DNA of 64,000 bases from JABDMH01 sp965223025 (GTDB taxonomy: Bacteria; Bacteroidota; Bacteroidia; Chitinophagales; Saprospiraceae), in NCBI GenBank assembly GCA_965223025.1, contig CBDCVP010000023.1, forward strand, positions 2,480,001-2,544,000, written 5' to 3'. Within the stretch, counting starts at the first letter, position 1; each line of letters begins with the position of its first letter. The position numbers and the translations under genes were made by a program. The notes beneath the pieces were generated by a model that saw only the letters and a list, made by a program, of their open reading frames with translations, was not told where the DNA came from and did no database searches. Positions 56,701 to 64,000 of this stretch are shown here, piece after piece.

Positions 56701-58534
56701 TGACAGGGCCGCCACAGGCATCGTCACAGGTAAACAACACCTCAGGAGCCCAGCCGCCACCGATCTGGCTAGCTATTTCGAAGTACTCTGACCCGTGGGC
56801 TTCTAAGAATGCATCGTCAAACTCCTTCTCGGTCAACTGCTTCTTACATTCGACAGTAGCATATTTGATCAGATCATATTCCCATCCAGCTGCTACTCTT
56901 TCTCCACACTCATCTCCATCACCAGCCAGCCATTCTATGGCCTTAGCATAATGGGCTTCTACTGGATCTTCCAACTTGTCTTCACTCAGCACCACATTAA
57001 AGGTAGTGTCGTCGTAATGCGAAATCGAATGCACACTGAGACTATCGCACAAGTCTACACAGGCTGTCTGCCAATCCCATCTTCTACCCAGCATCAGGTG
57101 GATGCCACAATTATCCCAGCTGCCTTCATCAAACGTAGAGGCGTCCACCCATACTTTCTTATCGGTCAGGGAAACATTGACACCTTTGTCACATACGGCC
57201 ACCGGTTTAGTACGGTCCTTTATGCGTATGTAGCAAGTATCAGTGCCCACGTTCCAGCATTCGTCATAGGCTTCATAAACCACCTCTATGGCGGATTCTG
57301 TAAACGGTATTTTCACCGTTGAATTTGACACCCATTGTGTACCATTATAGCTGTATTCAAAACTGCCGTATCCTTCGATCATGGCCTTCACCATGACCAC
57401 GTCGTTGCATGAATCTTTGGCAAAAGCAGGTGGCAACGCAATGTGCGCAGCACAATCGTGTGAGCCCGTGGGTATCAGGATGGTATCGCCATCCAGCTCC
57501 CGGAAATGGCTGGTATCGCAGTAGACCGTAGGTCCTAAGGTGTCCAGGTCCATCAGCCAAAACTCACATCTCAGATAACCTGCGATGGCATCATCAAGCA
57601 CATTACCACCAACATCTTGGCTGGCACAAGCGCTTGCCTCCCCATAGCAAGTCTGCTTGATCTCCAGCGTATATTTCAAGGTTGAGGTGCATTCCTGACC
57701 AAAGGTATCGACCTTCAGTGCAGTGGAAATGCCACATTTGGGATCGAATTCATGCAAGGACCCGTCTGGATCAATAAACCAGATGGTATCGCATTCGGTT
57801 GATCCTACTTCCTCAGGCACCAGCATGAATGGGCCAAACCTACCACTTGGTCCATCATCTTCACAATAAGTGGTATCTCTCTCAGCACAATAGGCACTTT
57901 CCCGTGATATCTCAGGAAGAGGATAAACATAGATCGAGTCTTTACCAGTCCCCCTGGCCCCAAACTTATCAACTGCCGCGTATTCACGCACAATCAGTTT
58001 AATGGGATCGGGACTTCCCAATACGCATTCATAGACCTCTATCCAGTCGGCCACAAATTCAGCATCTATAGGTTCACCACAAGGCACTGATGCTAGTGGG
58101 GGACTACCCCCAATGTGCTGACCGGGTGCAATCAAGGGATCACCGCAAAAGACGGAAGTATCTCTCTCCTCGATAATTGGCCCAGCATCGGTCTTGAAAG
58201 TGATCATGGTCATACATGGCCCACCTGCATTCTGCGCCTGCATCATGATCCCTCGGGACAAATGCGAACAAACGGGAATAGTCACATCAGGTGTCACCTG
58301 AGCATCATCAACCGTAGTAATTACTCCACCATAGGAATTGAGTATTGAGATGGCAACAGGTCCGTCCGCCGTGGCCAAATTGGGAATCAGGTATGCAAAA
58401 GTAATCGTCGCTGAACCGTCGGCATCCACCGGCAGATTCATCTCCCCTGCACAGTTAGGCCCGACCTGCCCATAAGCAGCGACCCCCAAGCAGAGGGAAA
58501 AAGTCATAAATAGAATTCGTAAAGTATTTTTCAT
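53762..58534 (-). CDS. Giant Cys-rich secreted protein with dockerin-like sites and T9SS tail (paralog B)
   Basis: 1590 residues from the ATG at 58534 (MKNTLRILFMTFSLCLGVAAYGQ, signal peptide); the frame is open 35 codons upstream but those residues are hydrophobic noise. It matches paralog A over most of its length: VELLVMDYWCNWSKCW, KPVAVCDKGVNVSLTDKKVW, CEHVGARQVRMWVLS and a Cys-rich region with YIRIKDRTKP. Two dockerin-like loops lie at about 1255-1308 (NGISTADMIQIQKHILG, ADVNNDGKITALDLLDIRRL). The end NRPNPFKETTAIGF to KMVIIE is the T9SS sorting domain. Its transcript ends at the terminator used by the intron. Confidence 0.86.
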   Translation of the reverse strand: MKNTLRILFMTFSLCLGVAAYGQVGPNCAGEMNLPVDADGSATITFAYLIPNLATADGPVAISILNSYGGVITTVDDAQVTPDVTIPVCSHLSRGIMMQAQNAGGPCMTMITFKTDAGPIIEERDTSVFCGDPLIAPGQHIGGSPPLASVPCGEPIDAEFVADWIEVYECVLGSPDPIKLIVREYAAVDKFGARGTGKDSIYVYPLPEISRESAYCAERDTTYCEDDGPSGRFGPFMLVPEEVGSTECDTIWFIDPDGSLHEFDPKCGISTALKVDTFGQECTSTLKYTLEIKQTCYGEASACASQDVGGNVLDDAIAGYLRCEFWLMDLDTLGPTVYCDTSHFRELDGDTILIPTGSHDCAAHIALPPAFAKDSCNDVVMVKAMIEGYGSFEYSYNGTQWVSNSTVKIPFTESAIEVVYEAYDECWNVGTDTCYIRIKDRTKPVAVCDKGVNVSLTDKKVWVDASTFDEGSWDNCGIHLMLGRRWDWQTACVDLCDSLSVHSISHYDDTTFNVVLSEDKLEDPVEAHYAKAIEWLAGDGDECGERVAAGWEYDLIKYATVECKKQLTEKEFDDAFLEAHGSEYFEIASQIGGGWAPEVLFTCDDACGGPVSVELLVMDYWCNWSKCWTDVWVEDKTPIAVGKDVELSVEITCKTYRANSYSLGGEVASISDLVDAASQDDAEALDSLNAIFGGYQKAWTDPYGNFVDEEGDPLDCDITLIDSTCDCTTKTVTMPEVDEHSGTTTYVRKPVRECFYEEVVEPLTHGVVTVNCGKGVQCEQKVWYSLDECGQGYIYRKFKIYKGCPTTGTSPTAHAGHGGDTIFRIQQIWVGNECPLDRGMFSYPNDTILDLCGIEFDPLGSGNVVGAADPANIGAPKYNFDDDCRLVGIGHYDKVYRVVGGDEACYKIVRTWCFADWCGVGKPEGDSWMFGPVEPLIDVVGPIGPGVEGRRGKQFEYEQKIIVRDTVGPMCTITGPVADGGTIEAGGCDYDFSATLDVQDDCGLVSYEAILENITKGDEEVERWEGDLSTGTGNAILNAAGLTAGDYRLTAIVTDDCQNESICTYVFTVETGKKPSPICISSITVELTPWDTNGDGTIDTAAATVWAKEFNSSSSAPCGFDDDDLEFYIEFNTDADSATLDLDDDLDSLNVGCEHVGARQVRMWVLSPTGSADYCDVLLIVQNNMGGCGGISAQGSVTGSIATELNESVEQVNVKASLSDGTDLDFLTTSSGAYGFASTLGVDVTIEPVKDIEHDNGISTADMIQIQKHILGRSNLKNEYRLMAADVNNDGKITALDLLDIRRLILGKTSRFPNSNSWTFANSVDGQDTYTLRGVSGSMAVDFVGVKKGDVNVDNDPSRSARSAKNLVLQTMDQTLTAGNQYKVDITAGNFRDIEGYQYTLNFDAQSLKLVDVDIAEGLDLDEENFAFNAVAEGMIATSWHSAEAVEIASDEVLFTLVFDAKVDGMLSEVLTVNDKITDAEAYSSSNELLGVALEFLNEESLDASFTLYQNRPNPFKETTAIGFRLPETAATTLTVYDVTGKVLKVVTGEFQKGYNEVTMKKNDLNATGVLYYQLDSDTYTATRKMVIIE

Positions 58535-59038
58535 GGTGTCAAATTTTGGTAACCAGGACAAATATATATATAAATAACACATATATAATAGCGCTTTGAG
58601 GTTTTTTTTTCTCATGCTGAGGCAGTTGTGCATCGACATATATTATATATGACCAAATGACTATGCATAAGAAGGGTATATGCTCAGTCATGATTTAAGT
58701 CTCAATAGTTGACTTATCTATCTATAAATAGCCATTTTATATATATTAAATTAATGTAATGTGACTCATTAGAAGTCACTTACACTTGAAGAAAAGCATC
58801 GATGTGTTGAATGGTTGTTATCTGCTGTTTATAGATATCTTTTTTTTGCGATATCAGCCTGAAATGGCTCCTGAGGACGCAGACTGCCATGATTGCCTTT
58901 CATTACACAGGATCCGGCATACTCAAAATAGGGCTATCTTGACCTGGTGTCCATCCCTTCTGGACTTGCTTTCACAGCCTCCAGGAGGTTGCGCAGAGAA
59001 ATCGCTCTTAACGGAGCAAATCGAGAGAAATTCAGATC
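58535..59038. other. AT-rich divergent region between paralog B and the peptidase gene
   Basis: The 58550-58760 part is very AT-rich, with ATATATATA runs and several TATA-like blocks, and probably carries the promoter of paralog B. I see no reliable gene. A plus-strand 106-codon frame (58786-59106) overlaps the next gene and looks like chance. Confidence 0.45.
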
Positions 59039-59066
59039 TTGTCCATAGCCTAATATCTTACCTTTG
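59039..59066 (+). promoter_or_regulatory. Bacteroidota-type promoter of the M1 peptidase gene
   Basis: TTG at 59039-59041 and TACCTTTG at 59059-59066 fit the -33 TTTG and -7 TAnnTTTG elements with a spacer of 17 bases. The predicted start site lies near 59073, giving a leader of about 17 bases before the ATG at 59090. Confidence 0.5.
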
Positions 59067-59089
59067 CAACTTTCACAACATCCATCAGC

Positions 59090-60973
59090 ATGACTATTCG
59101 CCTTAGCAAGATCCTTCTTCTGACATTCGGTCTTGCCTTCTGTCATCAACCCGATCAATCCATGCATCTGACACCCATTGCCGACGCACAAGATGTGCAC
59201 TCCTTTGCCCAACCTGATACAGCGGTAGTAAAACACATGACACTGGCGTTGACCGTTGACTTTGGGGAAAAATCGTTATCCGGCTATGCTGAACACTTTT
59301 TGATGGTCGATAGCACTGCCCAAGAGGTCATCTTTGACATCAATGGAATCAACATCGACAGTGTTTGGGTCCTGGGTAAAGGCTTTGAAGATCCTGCACA
59401 TTATAGGATCGGCGACCGCCAGCCATTTCTCGGAGCACCCCTCACCGTCACGATCCCCAAGGGCACAGAACGTGTCCGAATATATTATAAAACCGGCCCT
59501 GATTGTCTGGCGCTGCAGTGGCTGGGACCACAACAAACACATGATAAGAGACATCCATTCCTATTTACCCAGGGGCAGGCCATCTTGACGCGCACCTGGA
59601 TTCCTTGTCAAGACAGTCCCGGTATCCGATTTACTTACGATGCCACCATCACGGTACCTGCTGATCTGATGGCCATCATGAGTGCACGAAATCCACAGAC
59701 AAAGAATGCATCCGGTGTTTATTCATTTGAAATGACTCAGCCTATCCCAGCCTACCTGCTGGCATTGGCGGTGGGTGACATTGCCTTTGATTCGATATCT
59801 CACAGAACCGGTGTCTATGCAGAACCCGGTATGCTGGAGGCAGCCGCCTACGAAATGGCAGACCTGGAAAAAATGGTCACTGCCACCGAAGCTTTGTATG
59901 GTCCTTATCAATGGGAGCGATTTGACTTGATTATCCTCCCGCCCAGCTTTCCATTTGGAGGGATGGAAAATCCGCGACTCACTTTCGCCACACCCACAAT
60001 TATTGCCGGAGATCGTTCGCTCATCGCTCTGGTTGCTCATGAGCTAGCTCACTCTTGGTCGGGTAATCTGGTCACCAATGCTACCTGGGACGACTTCTGG
60101 CTGAACGAAGGTCACACGGTGTATCTTGAAAGGCGCATCATGGAAGCACTCTATGGCAAAGACTATACGAATATGCTCACCCTACTGGGATATCAGGACC
60201 TGCAAGCCACGGTGGCCGACCTGGGCCCCCAGAGCACAGACACCCATCTCAAACTAGCCCTCCAGGACAGAGATCCAGATGACGGCATGACCGACATCGC
60301 GTACGAGAAAGGCTTCCTGCTGCTGAAAACCCTCGAAGATAAAGTCGGTCGTCCTACCTTCGATGAGTATCTCAAGGAGTATTTTGACGATCATGCATTT
60401 CAATCCCTGTCAACAGAGCAATGGGTCGCTTATCTGAAAAATCGACTGCTGATATCAAATAATCTCGATTTCCCGATTGAGCAATGGGTATATCAGCCTG
60501 GCATTCCCGAAGAACACTCCATCATAGAATCCCATCGTTTTGAGAGAGTGGATGCCCGTGTGAGAGAATATGCACGAATCGGACGCCTGGACAGATCAGA
60601 CACCAAAGGATGGTCTACCCATGAATGGCTTCATTTTGTCAGGCATCTTCCAGCAGACCTACATACGAGTTTCTACGAGAAACTTGATGAAGTCTATCAG
60701 CTCTCAGAATCGGGAAATGCCGAAATCCTCGCGGCTTGGTTTGAACTTTCAATAAAAAGCGGTTATATGCCCGATCATAATCAAACCCAACTCGAAGCCT
60801 TTCTGATCTCCGTAGGTCGTAGAAAGTTTCTCACACCTCTATACAAAGCCCTTATCGAAGCAGATAAATCCGAGTTGGCAAAATCCATTTTTTCGAAGGC
60901 ACGCAAAAACTACCATTCCGTTTCTGAACATTCCATTGCTGAACTCTTAAAAGAGGGTGCCGAAGTAGGTTAA
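59090..60973 (+). CDS. M1-family zinc metallopeptidase
   Basis: 627 residues. The N-terminus is a signal peptide with a possible lipobox (LAFC, Cys at 18; Phe before the Cys is unusual). Residues 45-240 form the beta-sandwich N-domain. The exopeptidase signature GGMENP is at 290-295 and the zinc site HELAH at 317-321, with the third ligand in NEGHTVYLE about 20 residues on. The end, about 200 residues, is the helical ARM-like domain of the leukotriene A4 hydrolase subgroup. It removes N-terminal residues from peptides, probably in the periplasm or at the outer membrane. Confidence 0.93.
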   Translation: MTIRLSKILLLTFGLAFCHQPDQSMHLTPIADAQDVHSFAQPDTAVVKHMTLALTVDFGEKSLSGYAEHFLMVDSTAQEVIFDINGINIDSVWVLGKGFEDPAHYRIGDRQPFLGAPLTVTIPKGTERVRIYYKTGPDCLALQWLGPQQTHDKRHPFLFTQGQAILTRTWIPCQDSPGIRFTYDATITVPADLMAIMSARNPQTKNASGVYSFEMTQPIPAYLLALAVGDIAFDSISHRTGVYAEPGMLEAAAYEMADLEKMVTATEALYGPYQWERFDLIILPPSFPFGGMENPRLTFATPTIIAGDRSLIALVAHELAHSWSGNLVTNATWDDFWLNEGHTVYLERRIMEALYGKDYTNMLTLLGYQDLQATVADLGPQSTDTHLKLALQDRDPDDGMTDIAYEKGFLLLKTLEDKVGRPTFDEYLKEYFDDHAFQSLSTEQWVAYLKNRLLISNNLDFPIEQWVYQPGIPEEHSIIESHRFERVDARVREYARIGRLDRSDTKGWSTHEWLHFVRHLPADLHTSFYEKLDEVYQLSESGNAEILAAWFELSIKSGYMPDHNQTQLEAFLISVGRRKFLTPLYKALIEADKSELAKSIFSKARKNYHSVSEHSIAELLKEGAEVG

Positions 60974-61022
60974 CTATTTTTTTCACTCATTCCTTTTCCA
61001 TTACCTGATAAATGATTCTTCC

Positions 61023-62363
61023 ATGCTTAATGCCATCACACCCATCGACGGTCGCTACCGAAATAAAACAAAAGATTTGGCTCCCTATTTTTCAGAATAT
61101 GGACTCATTAAATACAGGGTTTTTGTAGAGATAGAATATTTTCTTGCCTTGCTTCCCTTGGCATTAAAACCCCTGAAAGGTTTTCCATCCGATAAAGCTT
61201 CGGAAATTAGAGACATTTATACCAACTTCGACATAAAAGATGCAGAAAAAATAAAGGAGATTGAAGCCATCACCAATCACGATGTCAAGGCCGTTGAATA
61301 TTTTTTGCGTGAGAAATTCAAATCCCTCGACCTAGAAAAATACGGTGAAATGATTCACTTTGGTTTAACCTCTCAAGACATCAATAACACTGCTGTGCCT
61401 ATCTCCCTAAAGAAGGCATCAGAGCAAATCTACCTACCCACACTTTTGGACTGTCACCAAAAATTAATCGAACTTGCCACGACATGGGCACCTATCTCGA
61501 TGCTTGCCCGGACCCATGGGCAACCAGCATCTCCCACTTCCTTGGGAAAGGAGCTCTTTGTATTTGCCAATCGCTTGGAACTGCAAATCTCTGAATTAAG
61601 TCATCAAGATTACTTTGCCAAATTTGGTGGTGCCGTGGGAAATTTAAATGCCCATCTGGTCACATTCCCTGATTGTGATTGGGTTGATTTTGCCGAAAAC
61701 TTCATCGCATCCCTGGGTCTCCAAAGATTGCCCTACACTACCCAAATAGATCACTACGACAAGATGGCCGGGTTTTTTCAAAATATTATTCGAGTCAACA
61801 GTATTCTGATGGACCTGTGCCGAGATATCTGGTCATATATTTCTATGAATTATTTCTCACAGAAAGTAAATGAAAAAGAAGTGGGATCATCGACCATGCC
61901 TCACAAGGTGAATCCTATAGATTTTGAGAACGCTGAAGGCAACTTGGGTATAGCCAATGCACTGCTCAGTCACCTATCGCAGAAGCTACCTGTTTCCAGA
62001 CTGCAAAGAGACCTCACAGACAGCACGGTGCTGCGCAATATTGGCGTACCATTGGCACACTCACTGATTGCTTTGAAATCAATCAAAAAAGGGCTGGGGA
62101 AACTCACTGTCAATCGAGAGAAAATCGCTGCAGATTTAGAACAAAATTGGGCAGTTGTCGCTGAAGCATACCAAAGTATTTTGCGAAGAGAAGGTATTGC
62201 CGCACCCTATGAACTATTAAAGACATTCACAAGAGGAAAGTCTGCGCTGGATCGTCGGGCCATGCACGATTTTATCGATTCCTTGCCCATCAGCGATCAG
62301 GTGAAACAAGAAATGAGACTTATCACTCCGGCGAATTATACTGGAGATACTTCTTTCCCTTGA
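61023..62363 (+). CDS. purB: Adenylosuccinate lyase
   Basis: 446 residues of the fumarase/aspartase superfamily. The general acid/base region is LARTHGQPASP (His165), and the flexible catalytic loop GSSTMPHKVNP lies at 288-298 with the Ser at 289/290. It works in two steps of purine synthesis. The gene end overlaps the convergent anti-sigma gene by 28 bases. It is not in an operon with other purine genes here, though purM is 1.5 kb away. Confidence 0.97.
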   Translation: MLNAITPIDGRYRNKTKDLAPYFSEYGLIKYRVFVEIEYFLALLPLALKPLKGFPSDKASEIRDIYTNFDIKDAEKIKEIEAITNHDVKAVEYFLREKFKSLDLEKYGEMIHFGLTSQDINNTAVPISLKKASEQIYLPTLLDCHQKLIELATTWAPISMLARTHGQPASPTSLGKELFVFANRLELQISELSHQDYFAKFGGAVGNLNAHLVTFPDCDWVDFAENFIASLGLQRLPYTTQIDHYDKMAGFFQNIIRVNSILMDLCRDIWSYISMNYFSQKVNEKEVGSSTMPHKVNPIDFENAEGNLGIANALLSHLSQKLPVSRLQRDLTDSTVLRNIGVPLAHSLIALKSIKKGLGKLTVNREKIAADLEQNWAVVAEAYQSILRREGIAAPYELLKTFTRGKSALDRRAMHDFIDSLPISDQVKQEMRLITPANYTGDTSFP

Positions 62364-62836
62364 TACTTTGTTTTTAGGTGCTGGTCCAACGTCAAGATTA
62401 AAAGCACCGGTATAGTAAATAGACCCAGCACTCGAAACAAGGGACTGACCAGGACCGCAGTGATCAAATTTGCTGCTTGGGTCACCAGCGTCCCTTCTGA
62501 GTCACCACCTGTATGGGTTGCTAAATAGACGATAGATCCAATGACCAAAACGATATTAAAGACCATATAAATCCAAGGGATGCCATGGTTGGTATCAAAA
62601 GATGCAGCCCAGCGCTTCTGGTGAGCTACTTTATTCATCACTAAATCCTCTATCGGAGCTTCCGAATGCTGCCATGTTAAATGAGCCAACTGCCCGTCCA
62701 TTTGTTTGATCTCCTCAAAATAATCCGCCAAACTTTGATCGCCATTGAGGCGGTTTTCAAAGGCAACCTTCTTATCGGGATCGAGTGTGCCATCTAAATA
62801 GCTCCATGCCCATCGCTTGTCTTTTTCACTAATCAT
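62336..62836 (-). CDS. Putative anti-sigma factor (membrane)
   Basis: 166 residues. The first 80 are soluble and helical, with WAWSYLDGTLDPDKKVAFENRL, which looks like the Bacteroidota anti-sigma N-domain. Two hydrophobic helices follow at about 88-106 and 122-150. It overlaps the ECF sigma gene by eight bases, so the two are probably translated together. No zinc-finger motif is visible. Confidence 0.7.
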   Translation of the reverse strand: MISEKDKRWAWSYLDGTLDPDKKVAFENRLNGDQSLADYFEEIKQMDGQLAHLTWQHSEAPIEDLVMNKVAHQKRWAASFDTNHGIPWIYMVFNIVLVIGSIVYLATHTGGDSEGTLVTQAANLITAVLVSPLFRVLGLFTIPVLLILTLDQHLKTKYQGKEVSPV

Positions 62837-63386
62837 AATGTCTGATTTTTGAACTTCTCAAGATTTTCCGTAGGTTTTCTCTGGCTCTAAAAAGTTGTAT
62901 CTTCACCTTAGATGTGGACCACCCTGTAACGGCTACGATTTCTTGCACGCTTTTTTCCTCCATATAAAACAACGTGACGGTCAAAGATTGTTCCGCATTC
63001 AGTTGATCAAGACCGCGGTGCAACCATTCATTTCGCTGACTTTTTTCCAGGATGGCCTGTTGATTAAGTGAGCTATCTGCCCGTTCTTTCGTCATACTAC
63101 CTTGATCATAATCAGCGAGATGCACCACCTTTCTCTGATGATCAATGGCCGTGCGATAGGCTATCTGATAAAGCCAAGTCTTGATGGATGATTTTCCCTT
63201 GAAGGAACCTAACTTCTTGAAGGCCTTAACGAATGCCTCCTGGGTGGCATCTTCAGCTTTAGGCGCATCCTTCAGCACTTTCAAGCAGATGGTGTAGATC
63301 ATTGGCTGAAATGCCTCAACGATGGGTTTGAATGCTTTGGTATTGCCATTCAGTACCTCCTGAATATGTTGGTGAGCCTTTTCCAC
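62829..63386 (-). CDS. ECF-type RNA polymerase sigma factor
   Basis: 185 residues from a GTG at 63386 (no in-frame ATG upstream). Region 2 has KAEDATQEAFVKAFKKLGSF and IKTWLYQIAYRTAIDHQR; region 4 has SLTVTLFYMEEKSVQEIVAV followed by TGWSTSKVKIQLFRARENLRK. It is the first gene of a two-gene operon with the putative anti-sigma protein. Confidence 0.93.
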   Translation of the reverse strand: MEKAHQHIQEVLNGNTKAFKPIVEAFQPMIYTICLKVLKDAPKAEDATQEAFVKAFKKLGSFKGKSSIKTWLYQIAYRTAIDHQRKVVHLADYDQGSMTKERADSSLNQQAILEKSQRNEWLHRGLDQLNAEQSLTVTLFYMEEKSVQEIVAVTGWSTSKVKIQLFRARENLRKILRSSKIRHYD

Positions 63387-63536
63387 GGTATGGCCTTAGA
63401 CGAAGTCTAGCGCTCTGTGGTTACACCTTCAATTTTTTTCTCCAATAGTGTAACTACTTTCACTTCAACTACGTCAAAGTGTCAAAATAAGTTATTCACA
63501 AGCATTTTTCTCTTAACATATCTAATTCAATCAGCC

Positions 63537-63875
63537 ATGAAAGAAATAATTCCAATTGTAGCCATCCTCAGCGTATTCAGCACCGTTAGCTTTATTGCGT
63601 ACCTTTTTTTAACAAGCCGAAATAAAGAGCGCATGGCCCTAATCGAGTCTGATCGAGATGCATCCATTTTCAGCAAAGAACATGATCTGCGCACCAATCT
63701 TAAATGGGGCTATGTGGCGCTGGCTATTGGAGTCGCCCTGTTTATAGGTCACTTTGTAGAGGAGCTCACTACCATGGATGACGGCGCAGGATATTTTCCA
63801 CTAATTTTCATCTTCGGAGGCATCGCCCTCTTATACTACTACAAAAAAGCCAGCGAATACTCTGGTATTGATTAG
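63537..63875 (+). CDS. DUF6249-like small membrane protein
   Basis: 112 residues from the ATG at 63537 (MKEIIPIVAILSVFS); the frame is open 40 codons further upstream without signs of coding. It has an N-terminal helix (about 5-25), a charged middle (NKERMALIESDRDASIF), a second helix near 59-75 and a third near 83-102. The pattern fits DUF6249 proteins. The gene is divergent from the ECF sigma gene, which hints at a regulatory link. Confidence 0.7.
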   Translation: MKEIIPIVAILSVFSTVSFIAYLFLTSRNKERMALIESDRDASIFSKEHDLRTNLKWGYVALAIGVALFIGHFVEELTTMDDGAGYFPLIFIFGGIALLYYYKKASEYSGID

Positions 63876-63889
63876 TCGAGGGCGGCCAT

Positions 63890-64000
63890 TCAATAGTGAA
63901 ACTTGCCATAGCCCGAGGCTATGGTCACTTGAGCACCCACCGAGTCTTCCACATGTCCGATCACCTGTGCAGCCACATTAAATGATTGAGCTATTTGTAC
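63890..64000 (-). CDS. purM: C-terminal end of phosphoribosylformylglycinamidine cyclo-ligase (cut by the window edge)
   Basis: Only the last 36 codons and the stop are in the window, starting VQIAQSFNVAAQVIGHVE and ending SGYGKFHY. This fits the AIR synthetase C-terminal end of Bacteroidota (an FNxxAQxIGxVE block followed by a tyrosine-ended tail). It closes the imidazole ring in purine synthesis. The call rests on a short piece and is therefore tentative. Confidence 0.6.
   Translation of the reverse strand, partial: VQIAQSFNVAAQVIGHVEDSVGAQVTIASGYGKFHY

Noticed and set aside
58550..58760. AT-rich repeats considered as an origin of replication or a CRISPR array
   Set aside because: The runs are simple ATAT tracts without regular spacers, DnaA boxes or repeated units.
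58786..59106. 106-codon plus-strand frame ahead of the M1 peptidase
   Set aside because: It overlaps the peptidase start, crosses its likely promoter and has no protein-like composition.

Overview
The window comes from a Bacteroidota chromosome. Signs are C-terminal type 9 secretion (T9SS) sorting domains, a ccoN-ccoO fusion, the paired DoxX/BT_3928-type and DUF1599 genes, TAnnTTTG-like -7 promoter elements and few Shine-Dalgarno sequences. The large HYR-like, dockerin-bearing secreted proteins point to Saprospiria or a close relative (inference). Both ends cut genes: a glycosidase-like protein on the left and the last 36 codons of what is probably purM on the right.

Left part (1-8.2 kb): end of the glycosidase-like gene, an MscS channel, a K+ channel with an RCK domain, a gene-poor kilobase with a candidate structured RNA, clpB, a DUF983 protein and a small membrane protein. 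8.3-17.0 kb is a complete cbb3 oxidase locus on the + strand: ccoI, ccoS, ccoNO, ccoQ (53 codons), ccoP, ccoG, ccoH and a TauE/DsbD-like protein. An FNR-like palindrome lies in front of ccoS.

17.1-22.5 kb (minus strand) holds a T9SS protein with seven SprB-like repeats, followed by an ECF sigma factor, a protein joining an anti-sigma-like cytoplasmic end to an outer-membrane barrel, and a lipoprotein with a decayed copy of the same repeat. I read this as a cell-envelope signalling unit. 22.6-25.5 kb is a decayed island: a secreted glycoside hydrolase broken by several frameshifts, surrounded by three copies of an unrecognised 55-64 residue protein family that align without gaps.

25.5-40.5 kb is mostly housekeeping on the minus strand: an oxidoreductase, a bestrophin channel, the run DUF1599 - DoxX/BT_3928 - nusB - guaA - lipoprotein - trmH, then a YigZ protein, an EamA transporter, and rimO - membrane protein - msrB. 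40.8-45.9 kb is the branched-chain amino acid operon ilvD-ilvB-ilvH-ilvC, closed by a terminator.

45.9-58.5 kb is dominated by two tandem paralogous giant secreted proteins (1825 and 1590 residues), Cys-rich, with dockerin-like calcium sites and T9SS tails. Between them sits a group IIC intron (51732-53624), inserted exactly after the T-tract of a terminator; its maturase gene carries a one-base frameshift. 59-64 kb carries an M1 metallopeptidase, purB, an ECF sigma/anti-sigma pair, a small DUF6249 membrane protein and the purM end.
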